Below, one piece after another: positions 1-11,676 of a DNA stretch of 64,000 nt. Origin of the DNA: Cymodocea nodosa (lineage: Eukaryota > Streptophyta > Magnoliopsida > Alismatales > Cymodoceaceae); NCBI GenBank assembly GCA_036874045.1, contig CM072336.1, positions 18,905,001 through 18,969,000 on the forward strand, in the 5' to 3' direction. The notes under the pieces are model-generated. The model was given only the letters and a program-made list of their open reading frames with translations, did no database searches and was not told the origin of the DNA. The stretch's first letter is position 1. Every line of letters starts with the position of its first letter. The position numbers and the translations under genes are program-made.

Positions 1-1267
1 CAAAATGAATGTCATGTTGTTCCTTTGTGAAAATATTTTCTTGAAGCTATGTATGTAAGCTTGATTCTTCAACTTCAACAGTATAAGGAACATTTTCAAT
101 AAGCTCAACATTCATCTGTTTAGTCTCTATAGAATGATCAGAGTTCAATTTTTCCACAAATTCTACAACCGGTGTATCTGTCTGTAATTGTTCATTTTGT
201 TCAACAGATATTTCCATTAAGACATGCTGTGAATTCTTAGACTCTGCTTCTATAGATTCTGAAGTAGGCTGGTTAACTTTTAGCTCTTCTAGAGTCTTAA
301 CATTTTCAATATCTACTACTCCAGACAATTCAGCCTATGAACTAGTTACTACCTCAACATTGTCAATTATATTTGCAATAACTTGTTCAATGTCAAGTGT
401 CTGATGCTCTAATTTGTCAATATCTACATCATCAGGACTTGTACTAATAGAAAAACTTGAGCTCATATTTAACTTGGATTTCTTCTCAAGTTTTCTAGTA
501 AGGGAAAATAAAGTCTCATTATCATCATCAGTTACAGTGTGCTCGGAACTGATGAGTTTATCAAATGCACTATAAGGTACAATGTTTAGACATATATTGT
601 CCTTTGGAAATACATTTTCATCTGATTTTTCTTTTTCAACAGACTTTGTTTCCTTAGACATAATTTTTCTAACTTTCCTTCTACTATAACATTTCTGTTT
701 CTCCTCTTCAAGTATTGCTATTTTCTTTTCAAATTGCTCCATAAAAGTTTTCTGCTTTAGTTCTTCTAAGGCACTTTCTATTGCTATAGTCTTTCGAAGA
801 CCTTCAACTTTTCTATGATCTATAACAATATTTGATTCTACTTGTTTTGAATATAAAGGGATAGGGATAGGTGATTCATGTTCTTCCTCAAATGGTTGTA
901 GTCGTGTACCACTAATAGAAGTTTGAGGAATTCTAGTTGACGAACCTACACATTTTTCCAAATATTTTGCATACTGTTCCAAAAATGCAATCTCAGCACA
1001 TTTCATTCTGTATTCTCTATCATATTTACTACGAATACCCATGTACTTAATACTGGTATCTATATTTTGAAGTTCTTGTCTAACTTCATCTAGTATTTCT
1101 TCAGAAAAGAAGTAATCTCTATAAATTTCTGCTAACATTTTGTCCACTCGAAATATTTTCTTGAACCAAATACATGGAACTTCATCATTCTTTATTTCTT
1201 TTCCTTTTGCATCTCCTCTGCTTTTGCCTTTTCCTCTGCCAAGACCTTTGTAGAACTTGGAGACCAT
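1..1267 (-). pseudogene. 3' ORF of C1 (env-position ORF), N-terminal part
   Basis: The frame opens at an ATG at 1267 and runs to the left edge, broken in frame by a stop near 332-334 and another near 44-46. The N-terminal ~110 residues are basic and glycine-rich, then helical and charged; the rest is acidic, Glu/Ser/Val-rich and probably coiled coil or disordered. I see no signal peptide and no membrane segment, so the position is that of a Sirevirus 'env-like' gene but nothing supports an envelope function. C3 carries the same ORF at 55800-57216, and there it continues into a C-terminal domain shared with ORF3 of A1/A2; in C1 that domain would lie left of the window. Function unknown. Confidence 0.7.
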
Positions 1268-2846
1268 CGTCGCAGGTTGTAACAACAATAAGTGGGAAAT
1301 ATTTTCTTGACAAAGTTTACAAGTAACCTAAGTGCCCGTGAAATAAGTGTTTAAATAGGGTTTTAGGTGAATAACTCAACGTAAAGAGAAGTCAGGTTTA
1401 GATATTAAATGAATATTGAATAAAGTTTATTCAATCAAGGTACCTGAAATAGTCAAGTATAACTCGTTGAGTTAACTAACCTAAAGGGTAAAATGCTGTT
1501 TAGAGGTAGTTTTACACATTACCTTATCCATAATGTTCAGTTAGTACACTTTACTAAAAACAAGTTTCAGATGCTTCCTTCTGAAGACAACATACATGCT
1601 ACACTTAACATTATCTTGAGAGCATTGTAAACTATTCTAACATTCCTGTCCTTTGAATCTAAAATAGTTTGTTTGTCTTTTTAAATTATTTCATCAAGAT
1701 TTTAAAAGGACATTAATTCAGATTAACCAAGATTTGTATTATGAATTATATTAATCTGATTTGGACATTGTTAATTCTCCCCCTACAAATATACTTTATA
1801 TATATATATTCAATCAAAATACAAAATATACTTGTATAACAATAGATGTTAAGTATAACTATGTTAAATTTTCTTTTTAGAAACTTTTGTTATTCTAACT
1901 TCATCAAAAATGATTTCCAGAATCAATTCATACTGTATATGAATCAAAACACAACTTTGAACTCTATATGATTAATTCAAGGAGAATAAAAGAATGTATC
2001 TCAAATAAACGTTTTCAAAAGTACTAATGTTGATTCAATAACTTAGTAGTCATATTGGTAGAAACTATATTTGATTTAAAGATATATGTAATTAATGAAA
2101 CAACTTTTTCTTTTCAAAACAGTAAATATTGATAATTTTCTTTAAAAGTTAGTTTGAAAAGCATGATTCATACAAGAGCTTTCTAATATACCCGTGTAAT
2201 GAGCTTTTAGTCAACAATCTCAGATCTGATCAGGACCTTCGGTTGCCAGATTTAAAGAATCCTTTTTCAGGACAACAATCCTTACATACCTATCTGCTCA
2301 AGTACAAAAGGCTCGTGATCAAACTGATCAATAAACTCTCAAAGATTTTCACTTTGTAAGCTCTTTTCATTTTAAGCATAGTATATATGTATTCCATTAA
2401 TACAGATGCAATAAACACAAATCCCATTCAATTTTTACTTCTATGATTTTACTGAAAATATGAATCAGTTCCAATAAGCTTATACTTTTGATTAACAGTT
2501 TAAGATGAGTTACATATAACTTATTCTACAATTTTAATCAATTAAGTCAAATTTATGCATGATCATATGCATTTTCCTTGATTCAAAGAAAACATTTAAT
2601 CAAAATTTCAGAATGTTAGAAGTATTTAATGTTTTTCATTTACACTTTCACTTAAAATCGTAAAAACCATTAAAATTGATAAACTACTTAAAATCAATTA
2701 GATACTACTATGATTTTACAATAAATACATAGTATCTTAAGTAGCAGATTAGATATTACTCTAGATATTTATGATAAGTATATAATATCTATGAGGTGAA
2801 CAACATCATTAATACTATTTATCTTTTTATGTGGAGTTTAAGCATT
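1268..2846 (-). other. Noncoding gap between pol and the 3' ORF of C1
   Basis: AT-rich with no credible ORF. On the minus strand it holds an internal polypurine run (complement of 1776-1784) and the conserved module at 2161-2430. About 1890-2600 is recognisably related to the 3' noncoding tail of A1 (13640-14430). Confidence 0.6.
2161..2430. repeat. Conserved noncoding module, C1 copy
   Basis: About 270 bp containing the strings tacaagagctttctaat and tgctcaagtacaaaaggctc, also found at 13930-14200 (A1), 51550-51840 (A2, reversed) and 52765-53045. Relative to the element's sense strand the orientation is the same in C1, A1 and A2. See findings. Confidence 0.85.
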
Positions 2847-4403
2847 TTACACATCACATAGCCTACAAATACCTAAATTAAATCTAATGTTGCGAAATGT
2901 ATTTTCGTCTAGAGGTTTTGTAAATATATCAGCTAATTGATTTTTACTAGACACAAATTCTAATTTAAATTTTCCATTAATTACGTTATCTCTTAGAAAA
3001 TGATATCTAACCTCTATATGCTTTGCTTTAGAATGTAATACAGGATTTTTGGAAAGATTTATTGCAAAACTACTGTCACAATAAATCTCAATTGTATCAT
3101 AAGATAATCTAAAATCTTCTAAAGTTTGCCTTATCCACAGAATCTGAGTGCAACATAGTGCAGCAGCAACATATTCAGCTTCAGTAGTATAAAGTGTTAC
3201 ACAATTTTGCTTTTTACTAAACCATGACACCAAATTATTTCCCAATAATTGACGTGTGCCACTGATACTCTTTCTATTAGATTTAGATCCTGCATAATCA
3301 ACATCATTATATCCTATAAGATCTATTGAACTATCCTTAGAATAATACAATCTGAAATGTTTAGTTCCTTGTATATATCTAAATATTCTTTTAACTGCAA
3401 TTGAGTGTGATTCTTTAGGATTAGATTGAAATCTAGCACAAACACACACAATAAACATAATATCAGGTCTACTAGCAGTCAAAAAAAGTAAAGAACCAAT
3501 CATACTTCTGTATTTTCTTTGATCTATTGATTTTCCTATGTCATCAATATCTAACTTTAAAGTACTACTCATAGGAGTTCCTCGAATCCTTGTATCATTA
3601 AAATTAAATTTCTTAAGCATTTCATCTGCATATTTTTCCTGATTTAAAAATATACCTTTATCTATTTGCTTAATTTGAAGTCCTAGAAAATATGAAAGTT
3701 CTCCTATCATACACATTTCAAACTGACTAGTCATCTCTTCAGAAAATATTTTTATTAGTTTATCAGAAGTTGCTCCAACGATTATATCATCCACGTATAT
3801 TTGAACAACAATCTGATCTTTACCATCTCTCTTGATAAATAGAGTATGATCCACTTTTCCCATGATATAGCCTTTTTCTATTAAAAAAGTTGATAATCTT
3901 TCTTACCATGATCTAGGTGCTTGCTTCAAACCATATAAGGCTTTCTTCAATTTATACACAAAGTCAGGTTTTTTAATATCTTCAAATCCAGGTGGTTATT
4001 TTACATAGACTTCTTCATTAATCAAACCATTTAGAAATGCACTCTTTACATCCATTTGAAATAATTTAAAATCCATATAACAAGCATAGGCCAATAATAT
4101 TCTAATACTCTCTAACCTAGCCACAGGAGCAAATGTTTCATCATAATCTAATCCTTCTTCCTGTGTATACCCTTGTGCAACTAATCTAGCTTTGTTCCTT
4201 ATAAGTTGACTAGTTTCATTAGTTTTGTTTCTAAAGATCCACTTTGTACCTATTATGGACTGATTTTCTGGTAGAGAGACTAATTCCCAAACATCATTTC
4301 TGATGAATTGATTTAGTTCTTCTTGCATTGCCACTATCCAATTTTCATCAGATAATGCTTCTTCTATATTCCTTGGTTCCACCATAGAAACAAACATACA
4401 CAT
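2847..4403 (-). pseudogene. pol: C1 reverse transcriptase / RNase H
   Basis: C-terminal half of the copia polyprotein. From 4403 it reads an RT N-terminus ([32 protein letters not shown], shown here only as landmarks), then the fingers/palm with the catalytic YVDD (about 3785-3800). Next comes copia RNase H with DVDYAG and the TTEAEYVA motif, ending in the usual ADIFTKPL tail and the stop at 2847. A TAA interrupts the EVYVK/PPGFED junction near 3997 and another stop follows the QAPRSW motif near 3905, so the frame is kept but broken. The YVDD and RNase H acidic residues are intact; the gene is dead because of nonsense codons, not active-site loss. Confidence 0.93.
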
Positions 4404-4499
4404 ACTATTTAAATTTACTAAAGCTCTTGTTTTAACTCCCTCATTAATATTACCAATGACTTGAGTAATGGGATGTGATGAAGAATAACGCCAATTTCT

Positions 4500-5960
4500 C
4501 TATTTTTCCTCAATATTCTCATCAACATTTGAAGGTCCATCACTGTCATCATTAGTTTGATCATTTAAGTTCATATTTTTAATTTTCTCCGATAAATCTT
4601 CAATCTCTCTATTGATCTCTAACTCTTTTGGGAAATTGATCATATCATCATTTTCAGCTTTAGATTGAGATTCTCTAAATGAATTTTCATTGAAGCTTAC
4701 ATGGAGGGTTTCTTCAATAGTCCTAGAAGTCTTGTTATATACTCTATAGGCTTTACTTCTAGTAGAGTATCCTACAAAAATTCCTTCATTCGCTTTGGCT
4801 TGAAATTTATCCCTTTTATCGTTAGTATTAAGAATAAAACACTTGCATCCAAATGGTTTCATATAGGAAATTTTTGAAACCCTATTAAACATAATTTCAT
4901 AAGGAGTTTTATTAACACGAGGTCTTAAGTGACTTCTATTAATAACATAACAAGCTGTATTCACTACTTCAGCCCAAAAATTTTGAGGTAACTTATGTTC
5001 ATTCAACATAGTTCTGGCCATTTCATGAAGTGATCTATTCTTTTTCTCAACAACACTATTTTGAGACGGTGCTCTTAGAAAAGAAAAACTATGATCAATG
5101 CCATGATCTATACAATAATTATTCATTTGATCATTATCAAATTCAGTACCATGATCACTCCTAAGTTTTTGAATAGAGACACTTTGTTCATTTTGAACAA
5201 AATTGCAAAACATTTTAAATTTTTCAAAAACTTCTATTTTAGATGCTAGAAAATATACCCAAGTGTATCTAAAGAAGTCATCTACTAAAACAAATACATA
5301 CCATTTACCACCAAGACTTATGATTCTTGTTGGTCCAAATAGATTCATATGTATAAGTTGTAAGACTCTCTTGCTTGAAATATCAGTTTTGGATTTAAAA
5401 GAGTTTTTGTGAAGTTTACCTAACTCACATGCATCGCACATAAAGTCCTTTGAGTATTTAATCTTTGGTAAACCTCTCACTAAATGTTTTCTAGATAGTT
5501 TATGTAGCAATTTCATATTTATATGCCCAATCCTTCTATGCCACAGATATGCATCACTAGTTTCAGCTAGCAAACATGAATTTAAATCAACTGCACCATA
5601 AGGTAAAGATAAAATACATACAGAACCTTTTCTTTTAGCAATAAACTTAATTCCATCTGTATTTTTATCAATAATTTTGCATACATTATCTTCAAACACC
5701 ACATAATATTCATTTTCAGTTAGTTTTATAACACTCAACAAATTAAATCCTCGGTTTTCTACATATAGTACATTCAAAATAACGCAAGTTGAAGTTATTT
5801 TAACATTGCCCATACCTATGATTTTATCTTTGCTTTTGTTTCCAAATGTTACACTTCCTTTCATGGTATTTGTAAAATTTTGTAGTAGACTTTTTTGTTC
5901 GGTCATGTGACTTGACGCTCCATTGTCCAAGATCCATTTTGATGTTGTTTCCTCCTGCAA
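4500..5960 (-). pseudogene. pol: C1 protease and integrase
   Basis: Begins with the copia protease block WILDNGASSHMT, where the catalytic D-S/T-G reads D-N-G, a likely G-to-A change. The GAG-pre-integrase zinc finger follows (H-x3-H-x~30-C-x2-C, WHRRIGH to CDACELGK), then the integrase core. The first catalytic Asp is Asn (IHMNLFGP where families have IHMDLFGP). The second (LRSDHGTEFD) and the Glu (VVEKKNRS) remain. The C-terminal part has the typical KPFGCKCFILN and GIFVGYSTRSKAYRVYN blocks. Two catalytic positions are changed, so it would be inactive even without the stops. It is in the same frame as the RT, about 32 codons upstream. Confidence 0.93.
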
Positions 5961-5966
5961 AAAAAA

Positions 5967-8215
5967 TTAAGAAAAACTTTTTCTTGGTACCCAATGTTGT
6001 TGAGGACCAAGTTCATTAAACGCATATTTCTTCTTTTTGTTTAAAAATAGTTTAACATTATCATTTACATTCTTATTAGTTGTAAGTACTATTGATTTAT
6101 CATTTGCATCATACTTACTTATAGCATTGTTGCTCTTATAATCATTCTTTTTGTTTTTAGATGTAGTATAACCAAGACCAAATCGATTTTTATCAGATGT
6201 TAATATATTTTGGTCATGCTCATACATTTCAATGAGTTCACACCAAGATTTTGTACTAGTATTAACATTTTCCATACATACAAAATCTTTTTCTGCACAA
6301 GAATTTTCAGTTTTATCACATGCAGAATGAGTAATTGGTCTAACACTAGTGTTTTGAATTACATGCTCGGGTTTCTGAATTTTCAATTTACTACAATTGT
6401 CTGATATTTTTGAAACATTAGTAATTGAATTTCCAGAACAAAAAACAAGATTTTTAGAAACATTTATAATCATGTTAGAAGTACATTTTGACAAATCACA
6501 TTGATTTATATTATTACTACATGATTCATCCCTTGGAGTACCTACTTCTACATATTTATTACCTTGTTTCATGATAAAAGGAATTTTAGTCTTAGATTTA
6601 CTTGAACTGCAACTAACAAATCCTTTATTGGCTTGAGATTTAGGATATTCTGGATAATCAAATCCTAAGCCAAATTTATATGACACCTTAGGGGTACTAG
6701 TTAATTTGTCTAACTTATTTTGACTTAAATTCCATTTCTCAATGGTAGAATTTAAATCTAGCTCTCTCAGTTTTAATTTATCTATCTCTAATTCAAGTTC
6801 ATATATATTTTTTCTCAAGATTTCATTTTCAGATTCTATCTTTAATTTTTCAGCATTTGTATTCTGTATTTGTTCATGCAAGACACATTCATTAAATCTA
6901 AATTTATGCAAATCTTTAGCATGATTTTCATTATCACATTTAAACTTTTCTAAAGTAGTAAATAGGAAACAATTTTCTTCTTCCAGAATGGATAAAGAGT
7001 TTCTAATATTCTTATTTTCCAGTTTACAAACTTTAAGTTTTTGTAATAATGCATGATAAGCACATAATAATTCATCAAAGTTAAAATCTGAATGACTTTC
7101 AAGATCAAATATTACCTCAGACTCATCTGCCATGAAGCCCACATGAGCAACATCTTCTAACTCTTGTTCTCCTTTTGAATGTGAGGATTTTGATGTTGAT
7201 TCCTCATATTCAGACTCTTCAGACGTGTCATCCCAAGTGACATTCAAAGCCTTTTTCTTGTAAAACTTTTTCTGAGCCATCTTCTTTTGATTTGTCCTAC
7301 TTTGCTTTTCATTTTTCCTTATAGGACAATCTGGAGAAAGATGTCCAGGTTTCTTATAGTTGTAACATACATACTTTCTAGATGAAGAAGTCTTGTCATT
7401 TAGTGATTTTGACGTTGAGGGTTTGTCATTTCTGTTTCTTTGCTGTTTCCTAGCTTTCCATGCTTTCTTGAATTTCCTAATCAGCAAAATCAAATCCTCG
7501 TTAGAATCAGTAGATATATCAGAATCTGAATTAATTTCGAAGGCTATTTCTTTCTTCATTTTTGATTTGTTGTGACTCAGTGATTCATTTAATTGAACTT
7601 CATAAGCTGTTAAGTTTCCTATAAGTTCATTCATGGTATAAACATTTAAATCTCGTGATTCCTCAATTGATGTTACTTTCTGAGACTATTTAGAACTTAG
7701 GGATCTAAGAATTTTCCTCACCAAATCCTTTTGTTCAAAATTCTCTCCTAAGCATTTTAAAGAGTTTATGATATCAAGAAATCTGGAAAACATCTCAGAA
7801 ATACTTTCATCTTCATGTATCTTAAAGAGTTCATACTTATGAATCAACATGTTTATCTTAGTCTCTTTAACTTGAGAAGTACCTTCATGTGAAACTTCTA
7901 ATGCATGCCATACCTCATAAGCAGATTTATACGCCGACACTTTACTGAACTATTCATAACTAAATGCACAAAATAAAATATTTAAGCCCTTAGCATTCAG
8001 AGTTTCATTTTCTTTTTCAGTAATTGTCCAAGTATTATAAGGAGTAGATAACGAAGTATATGGTTTCGAAATCATGAACACAACTTAAGATCTATACTTT
8101 GAAGAAAAACTGTCATCCTATATTTCCAATATTCAAAATGTATTCCATTAAATAAAGGAGGACGATTAAGATTTTGGCCTTCATATAAAGAAAAATTACC
8201 ATTTCTAGTAGCCAT
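5967..8215 (-). pseudogene. gag: C1 gag (capsid and zinc knuckle)
   Basis: The start is the ATG at 8215 (MATRNGNFSLYEGQN..., then a FNG...YWKYRM block), the usual opening of a copia gag. A frameshift and stop occur near 8080. The frame resumes as the UBN2-type capsid at 7940-7686, then an in-frame stop, then 5967-7634. That part has a CCHC knuckle (CYNYKKPGHLSPDC, third position changed from C to Y), basic linkers, an acidic Ser/Glu stretch and ~250 residues of Leu/Glu/Asn-rich coiled coil. It ends at a TAA two codons before the protease ORF, in the same frame. A large gag with coiled coil fits Sireviruses. Confidence 0.88.
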
Positions 8216-8402
8216 CTTACCTTAGATTTTTCAACCTATTTGATTTTAAACAGTCTAAAACCTTTAAAACAACTTGAGCCTTAAATCAAGAAAGTTAAAC
8301 GTATGCTTAGATATTAATGTATGTTTAAAAACAAGGAAGGCAGAATAAGCAATGATATTAAATTAGTTGGTATCGATTGTAAATCAAAGATTATTAAACA
8401 AA

Positions 8403-8414
8403 GCTCTGATACCA
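8403..8414 (-). other. Primer-binding site of C1
   Basis: Complement reads TGGTATCAGAGC, matching the 3' end of initiator Met tRNA, as usual in Ty1/copia. Two bases separate it from the LTR end. Confidence 0.92.
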
Positions 8415-8416
8415 CT

Positions 8417-10018
8417 TGTAGGATCACATGGCTACACAAGAGGGGGGTGAATTGTGTTTTTCAATATTTTCGAATATAATTAAAACTTTAAAACTCAAAA
8501 ACAAGTCAAGTCATTGTTTTCATAAAATCATTTTTATTCAAGGTTTCAATTACAATATACAATTCAATTCTCCTCAGAAATTGTAGATGCAATTATATCT
8601 CGATACCATGTTTCATCTCTACAATTTCATAACTACAAACATAGAAAACTAATTTGCGGAATTTAAAACATTTCTCCCTGTTTGAGATCTTTCTTCTTCT
8701 TCTTCTTTCTTTTTCAGCAATTCTTCAATGACGAATATCTTGTCTTTTTATGCTTCACTGAATTTGCTTTCTTTTGATACTTCAAATCTTCAGTGACGTA
8801 TATAATACCTTTTTCTACTTCACTTAATTTTCTTTCACTTGAGAGCTTTTCCCAAAGAGGTGTTTTTAATCCCTGAAAAGATTTTCCTTTTGGTGTGAAG
8901 GGATAGTTTGATCCTTGAAAAGATTTTTCGTTTTGTGTGCAAAGATGGTTTGATCAACGAGAATTCTATGCCTTTTATACTGTATCTTCATTTCATGCAT
9001 ATCCTCCACATTTAATCACTACTAGTTTTCCACTTCTTCACGTCTTTGCTTTTTCCGTCATCGAAACACACACGTTCTGACCCACGTTTATATTTCGAAT
9101 TTTCTTTAATCATTAGTCTTGGATCTCTGAAAGATTTCTTGCAAAATAAACTTTCTCGTCCAAAATTTTTCATCAGTGTAATAAGTAGTCGTTACTTTAA
9201 TGTTAACTAAACGAGTAACATAAGTAGATATTAACTTAACGTTTCTAACTTAACGAGTTCCTCATGTGCCATTTCACATGACAAGTGTTGTAGCTAACTC
9301 AACAAACTATCTCCGTTGTGTTATGATAACTCAACGAACTAGTAAGAAACAAATGTTTTTATAATAAGAATTTACCATGTGCAAAAATAACAACTTAAGT
9401 TTTATAACGCTAACCTAACGCGTTGCCTTAGTGTTCAATATAGCAACTCAACGTGTTTAGTTATGTTAACTTAACGAGTTAAACATGTGCACCTCACATG
9501 ATATAATATAACATTCGTAACTTATAATTTCACCACGTGTATAACACTAACTTAACGAGTTTGTCTCTTCTTTTACTCACTAACTTAACGAGTTCTCATG
9601 TGACCTATTTTAACCTTTAAGCCTCTAACTCAATGAGTTCTCACGTGATCTCTATACAAATAACACTCTAACTTAACGAGTTGTCTAAACGTGCACTATT
9701 CATGATATAGAAGATATAACTTTAAAACATATCATTACCGAACGCACATGAAAAACACGTGACAACTTAAAACATTAAAAACACACATGTAGATAACTTA
9801 ACTATACGAGTTTTTAACATAAACTATTCGACAAAAATGAAACGTTAACTATCCAAAAGTTTAACTATCAAAAATCTAACTCTTCGGAAATCTTTAACTT
9901 ATCCGACATAAAAATGAAACTTTTCGATAATCTGTTAACAATTATACTTAGAGAATATTATTTAGACATATTTAAAAATGTTAATAAAGCATATATCGTC
10001 AAAACAAAATTCCTAACA
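8417..10018 (-). repeat. 5' LTR of C1 (1602 bp)
   Basis: On the minus strand it starts TGTTAGGAATTTTG at 10018 and ends GATCCTACA at 8417 (TG...CA). Related LTRs: 34889-35984 (C2), 53893-55293 (C3) and the start of one at 63747. Beyond 10018 the sequence is the interior of an Athila-type LTR. Confidence 0.9.
9190..9720. promoter_or_regulatory. Array of TTAACGAGTT and CACGTG/CATGTG motifs in C1 LTR
   Basis: At least six occurrences of a (C)TTAACGAGTT or ACTCAACGA core alternate with CATGTG/CACGTG hexamers (for example at 9247-9285, 9475-9505, 9530-9560, 9585-9605, 9630-9650). Arrays of short palindromic motifs are known in Sirevirus LTRs. G-box-like CACGTG sites and AACG-containing Myb-like cores suggest transcription factor binding; this is inference only. 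Confidence 0.55.
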
Positions 10019-10890
10019 ATCGTTGATATGAATGAAGGAAATCCAACAAATCATTTAAGTAGAAATAGTTATTATTGAAAGAAATATAAAAAAAGAGGAG
10101 AAAGACGAAGAAGAGAGTGTGGAGAATTGCACTAATTGCAGGAAGCATCGGAAGTTTTGTGAAGCTCCACAACACTACCAAAATCACCAACCATCAAAGG
10201 TCTATGAGGATACTTTTCAGATGTCGAGTCGACTCTGAGCCAAATACGGTGATTGACAACCATTGTGAGGAGTGATCGCGTAGTAGGAAGGGAAGCCATT
10301 TTCACCAAGCATCGACTCATATCTCAGGAGATCGTAAAGCTTCTAGCCTTGGTTTCAGGTTGATGCCAGTATACTGAAGAGGAGAACAACTTACAAATCT
10401 TGGTTCACAATTCTATAGGGAAAGGAGGCAAGACTGTAAGTTTTTAGTGTTGTAATCGCATTGCATGTAGTGATGGAAGTTCTTACTATCAAGAGAGATT
10501 TTTACATATCACCTTTCGCTCATCTTTAGGAACATATCAAAACAAAAATACCAAAAACAACTAATTATCTATGTTTACATTTAGTATTAAAGTGTTGTAT
10601 TGTTTGTTTTATATTGGGATTACTATTATCATTATTAGTAATGTGAATGTTTTATGCTTGTTTAATTCAAAAAATAGAAAATAGTTTTATTGTTTACTAA
10701 AATTGATTCGTACAAGATACTTAAAAATCTTAATGGTTACTGTTTGAAATATTTGAATGTTAATGTTGCTTAATGACAAATCTTAGATTCACTAACATTA
10801 AAAAGCTTAATTGATGTTATTTACATTCTTTGGAACCGCCCAATGGATAGCCGAATTCCTTTGTAAATAGTAGTATTTAACTAGAAAGGT

Positions 10891-10988
10891 AGGCTCATGG
10901 AGTTAACTTAAGTCCACGAGGTTAGTCCATTGAGTTAACCATAACTCCACGAACTAAGTCCGTTGAGTTAACTGTAACTCAACGGAGT
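10891..10988. repeat. Triple hairpin array in host LTR, first copy
   Basis: Three successive inverted repeats. The last (10959-10986) is perfect: TCCGTTGAGTTA, loop ACTG, TAACTCAACGGA. Confidence 0.85.
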
Positions 10989-11671
10989 GCTTAACTGAAC
11001 ACATATAAACTATAATATAAAAACTGAAATAGTACACAATTCTTACTCAATCTCTATAGGATCGACCTATACTTGCACACAAATACAATAGACATTGTGC
11101 ACTTGCAATTAAAATACAAATTGCACTTAATATCTAATTTGTGTGAAAAGTTGTTCGTTTACTTCTAAAAGAATTTATTAGGATAAGCATAAAAACAAGT
11201 CAAACAACCCTAAACAAGCACCGACTCATATCTTAGGAGATCGTAAAGCTTCTAGCATTGGTTTCGGGTTGATGCTAATATACTAAAGAAGAGATCAACT
11301 TACATCTTGGTTCGCAATTCTATAGGGAGAGGAGGTAAGACTGTAAGTGGTTAAATTTTCAATGGTGTAATCATGTCGCATGTAGTGACGGAAGTTCTTA
11401 CTGTCGATAGAGATTTTTACATTTCACCTTTCGCTCATCTTCAGGAACATATCAAAACAAAAATACTAAAAACAATTAATTATTTGTGTTTACATTTAGT
11501 ATTAAAGTGTTATATTGTTTGTCTTGTATCGTGATTAATGTTATCATTGTCAGTGTTGTGAATGTTTTATGTTTGTTTGATTCAGAAAATAGTTTTATTG
11601 TTTATTGAAATTGATTCGTCTAGAATACTTAAGAAATCTTAATGGTTACTGTTTGAAATATTTGAATGTTA

Positions 11672-11676
11672 GTGTT
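11672..11676. repeat. Target-site duplication of A1, left copy
   Basis: GTGTT here against ATGTT at 25625-25629, one mismatch. Removing A1 and one copy restores a continuous host LTR matching 10750-10790. Confidence 0.85.

Larger units (their letters stand above)
1..10018 (-). mobile_element. Sirevirus-like Ty1/copia element C1, 3' end outside window
   Basis: Reading on the minus strand: 5' LTR (10018 to 8417), PBS complementary to initiator-Met tRNA, gag, protease, integrase, RT/RNase H (8215 to 2847), a 1.6-kb noncoding gap, and a further ORF running off the left edge. The order protease-integrase-RT makes it Ty1/copia. The long gag with a zinc knuckle plus an extra ORF after pol is the Sirevirus (SIRE/Maximus) plan. 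It is inserted in an Athila-type LTR whose sequence resumes at 10019. The 3' LTR and the second target-site copy are not in the window. Defective: one gag frameshift and several in-frame stops. Confidence 0.9.
10019..11676 (+). repeat. Athila-type LTR (left part), host of C1 and A1
   Basis: Plus-oriented sequence matching the A2 5' LTR from about 38652 on (gatatgaatgaaggaaatcc). Its left part was displaced by C1. It is split at 11676/25625 by A1 and continues to about 26030. It contains a ~0.9-kb tandem duplication (see next entry). No protein-coding content. Confidence 0.85.
10307..11676 (+). repeat. ~0.9-kb tandem duplication inside the host LTR
   Basis: The block starting aagcatcgactcatatct at 10307 recurs at 11216 (aagcaccgactcatatct), a 909-bp period. 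Both copies carry the Myb-like hairpin array and the gatcgac...tacttgcacac block; the second copy continues at 25625-26030 after A1. Such a duplication could come from unequal crossing-over. Confidence 0.75.

Noticed and set aside
1-1267. Retroviral envelope gene
   Set aside because: Position fits an 'env-like' ORF but no signal peptide, membrane span or cleavage site is visible; the shared domain points to another function.
8403-8414. tRNA gene
   Set aside because: Only the 3'-terminal tRNA complement is present: a primer-binding site. No tRNA or rRNA gene was found anywhere in the window.
9190-9720. CRISPR-like direct repeats
   Set aside because: Spacing is irregular, repeats are short and palindromic, and the context is a plant LTR.
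10132-10320. A small ORF (MSRCLVKMASLPTTRS...) seen again at 12633-12824, 38800-38994 and partly near 24936
   Set aside because: It lies at the same place in each Athila-type LTR, in varying frame integrity; recurrence is due to LTR copy number, with no start context or domain.
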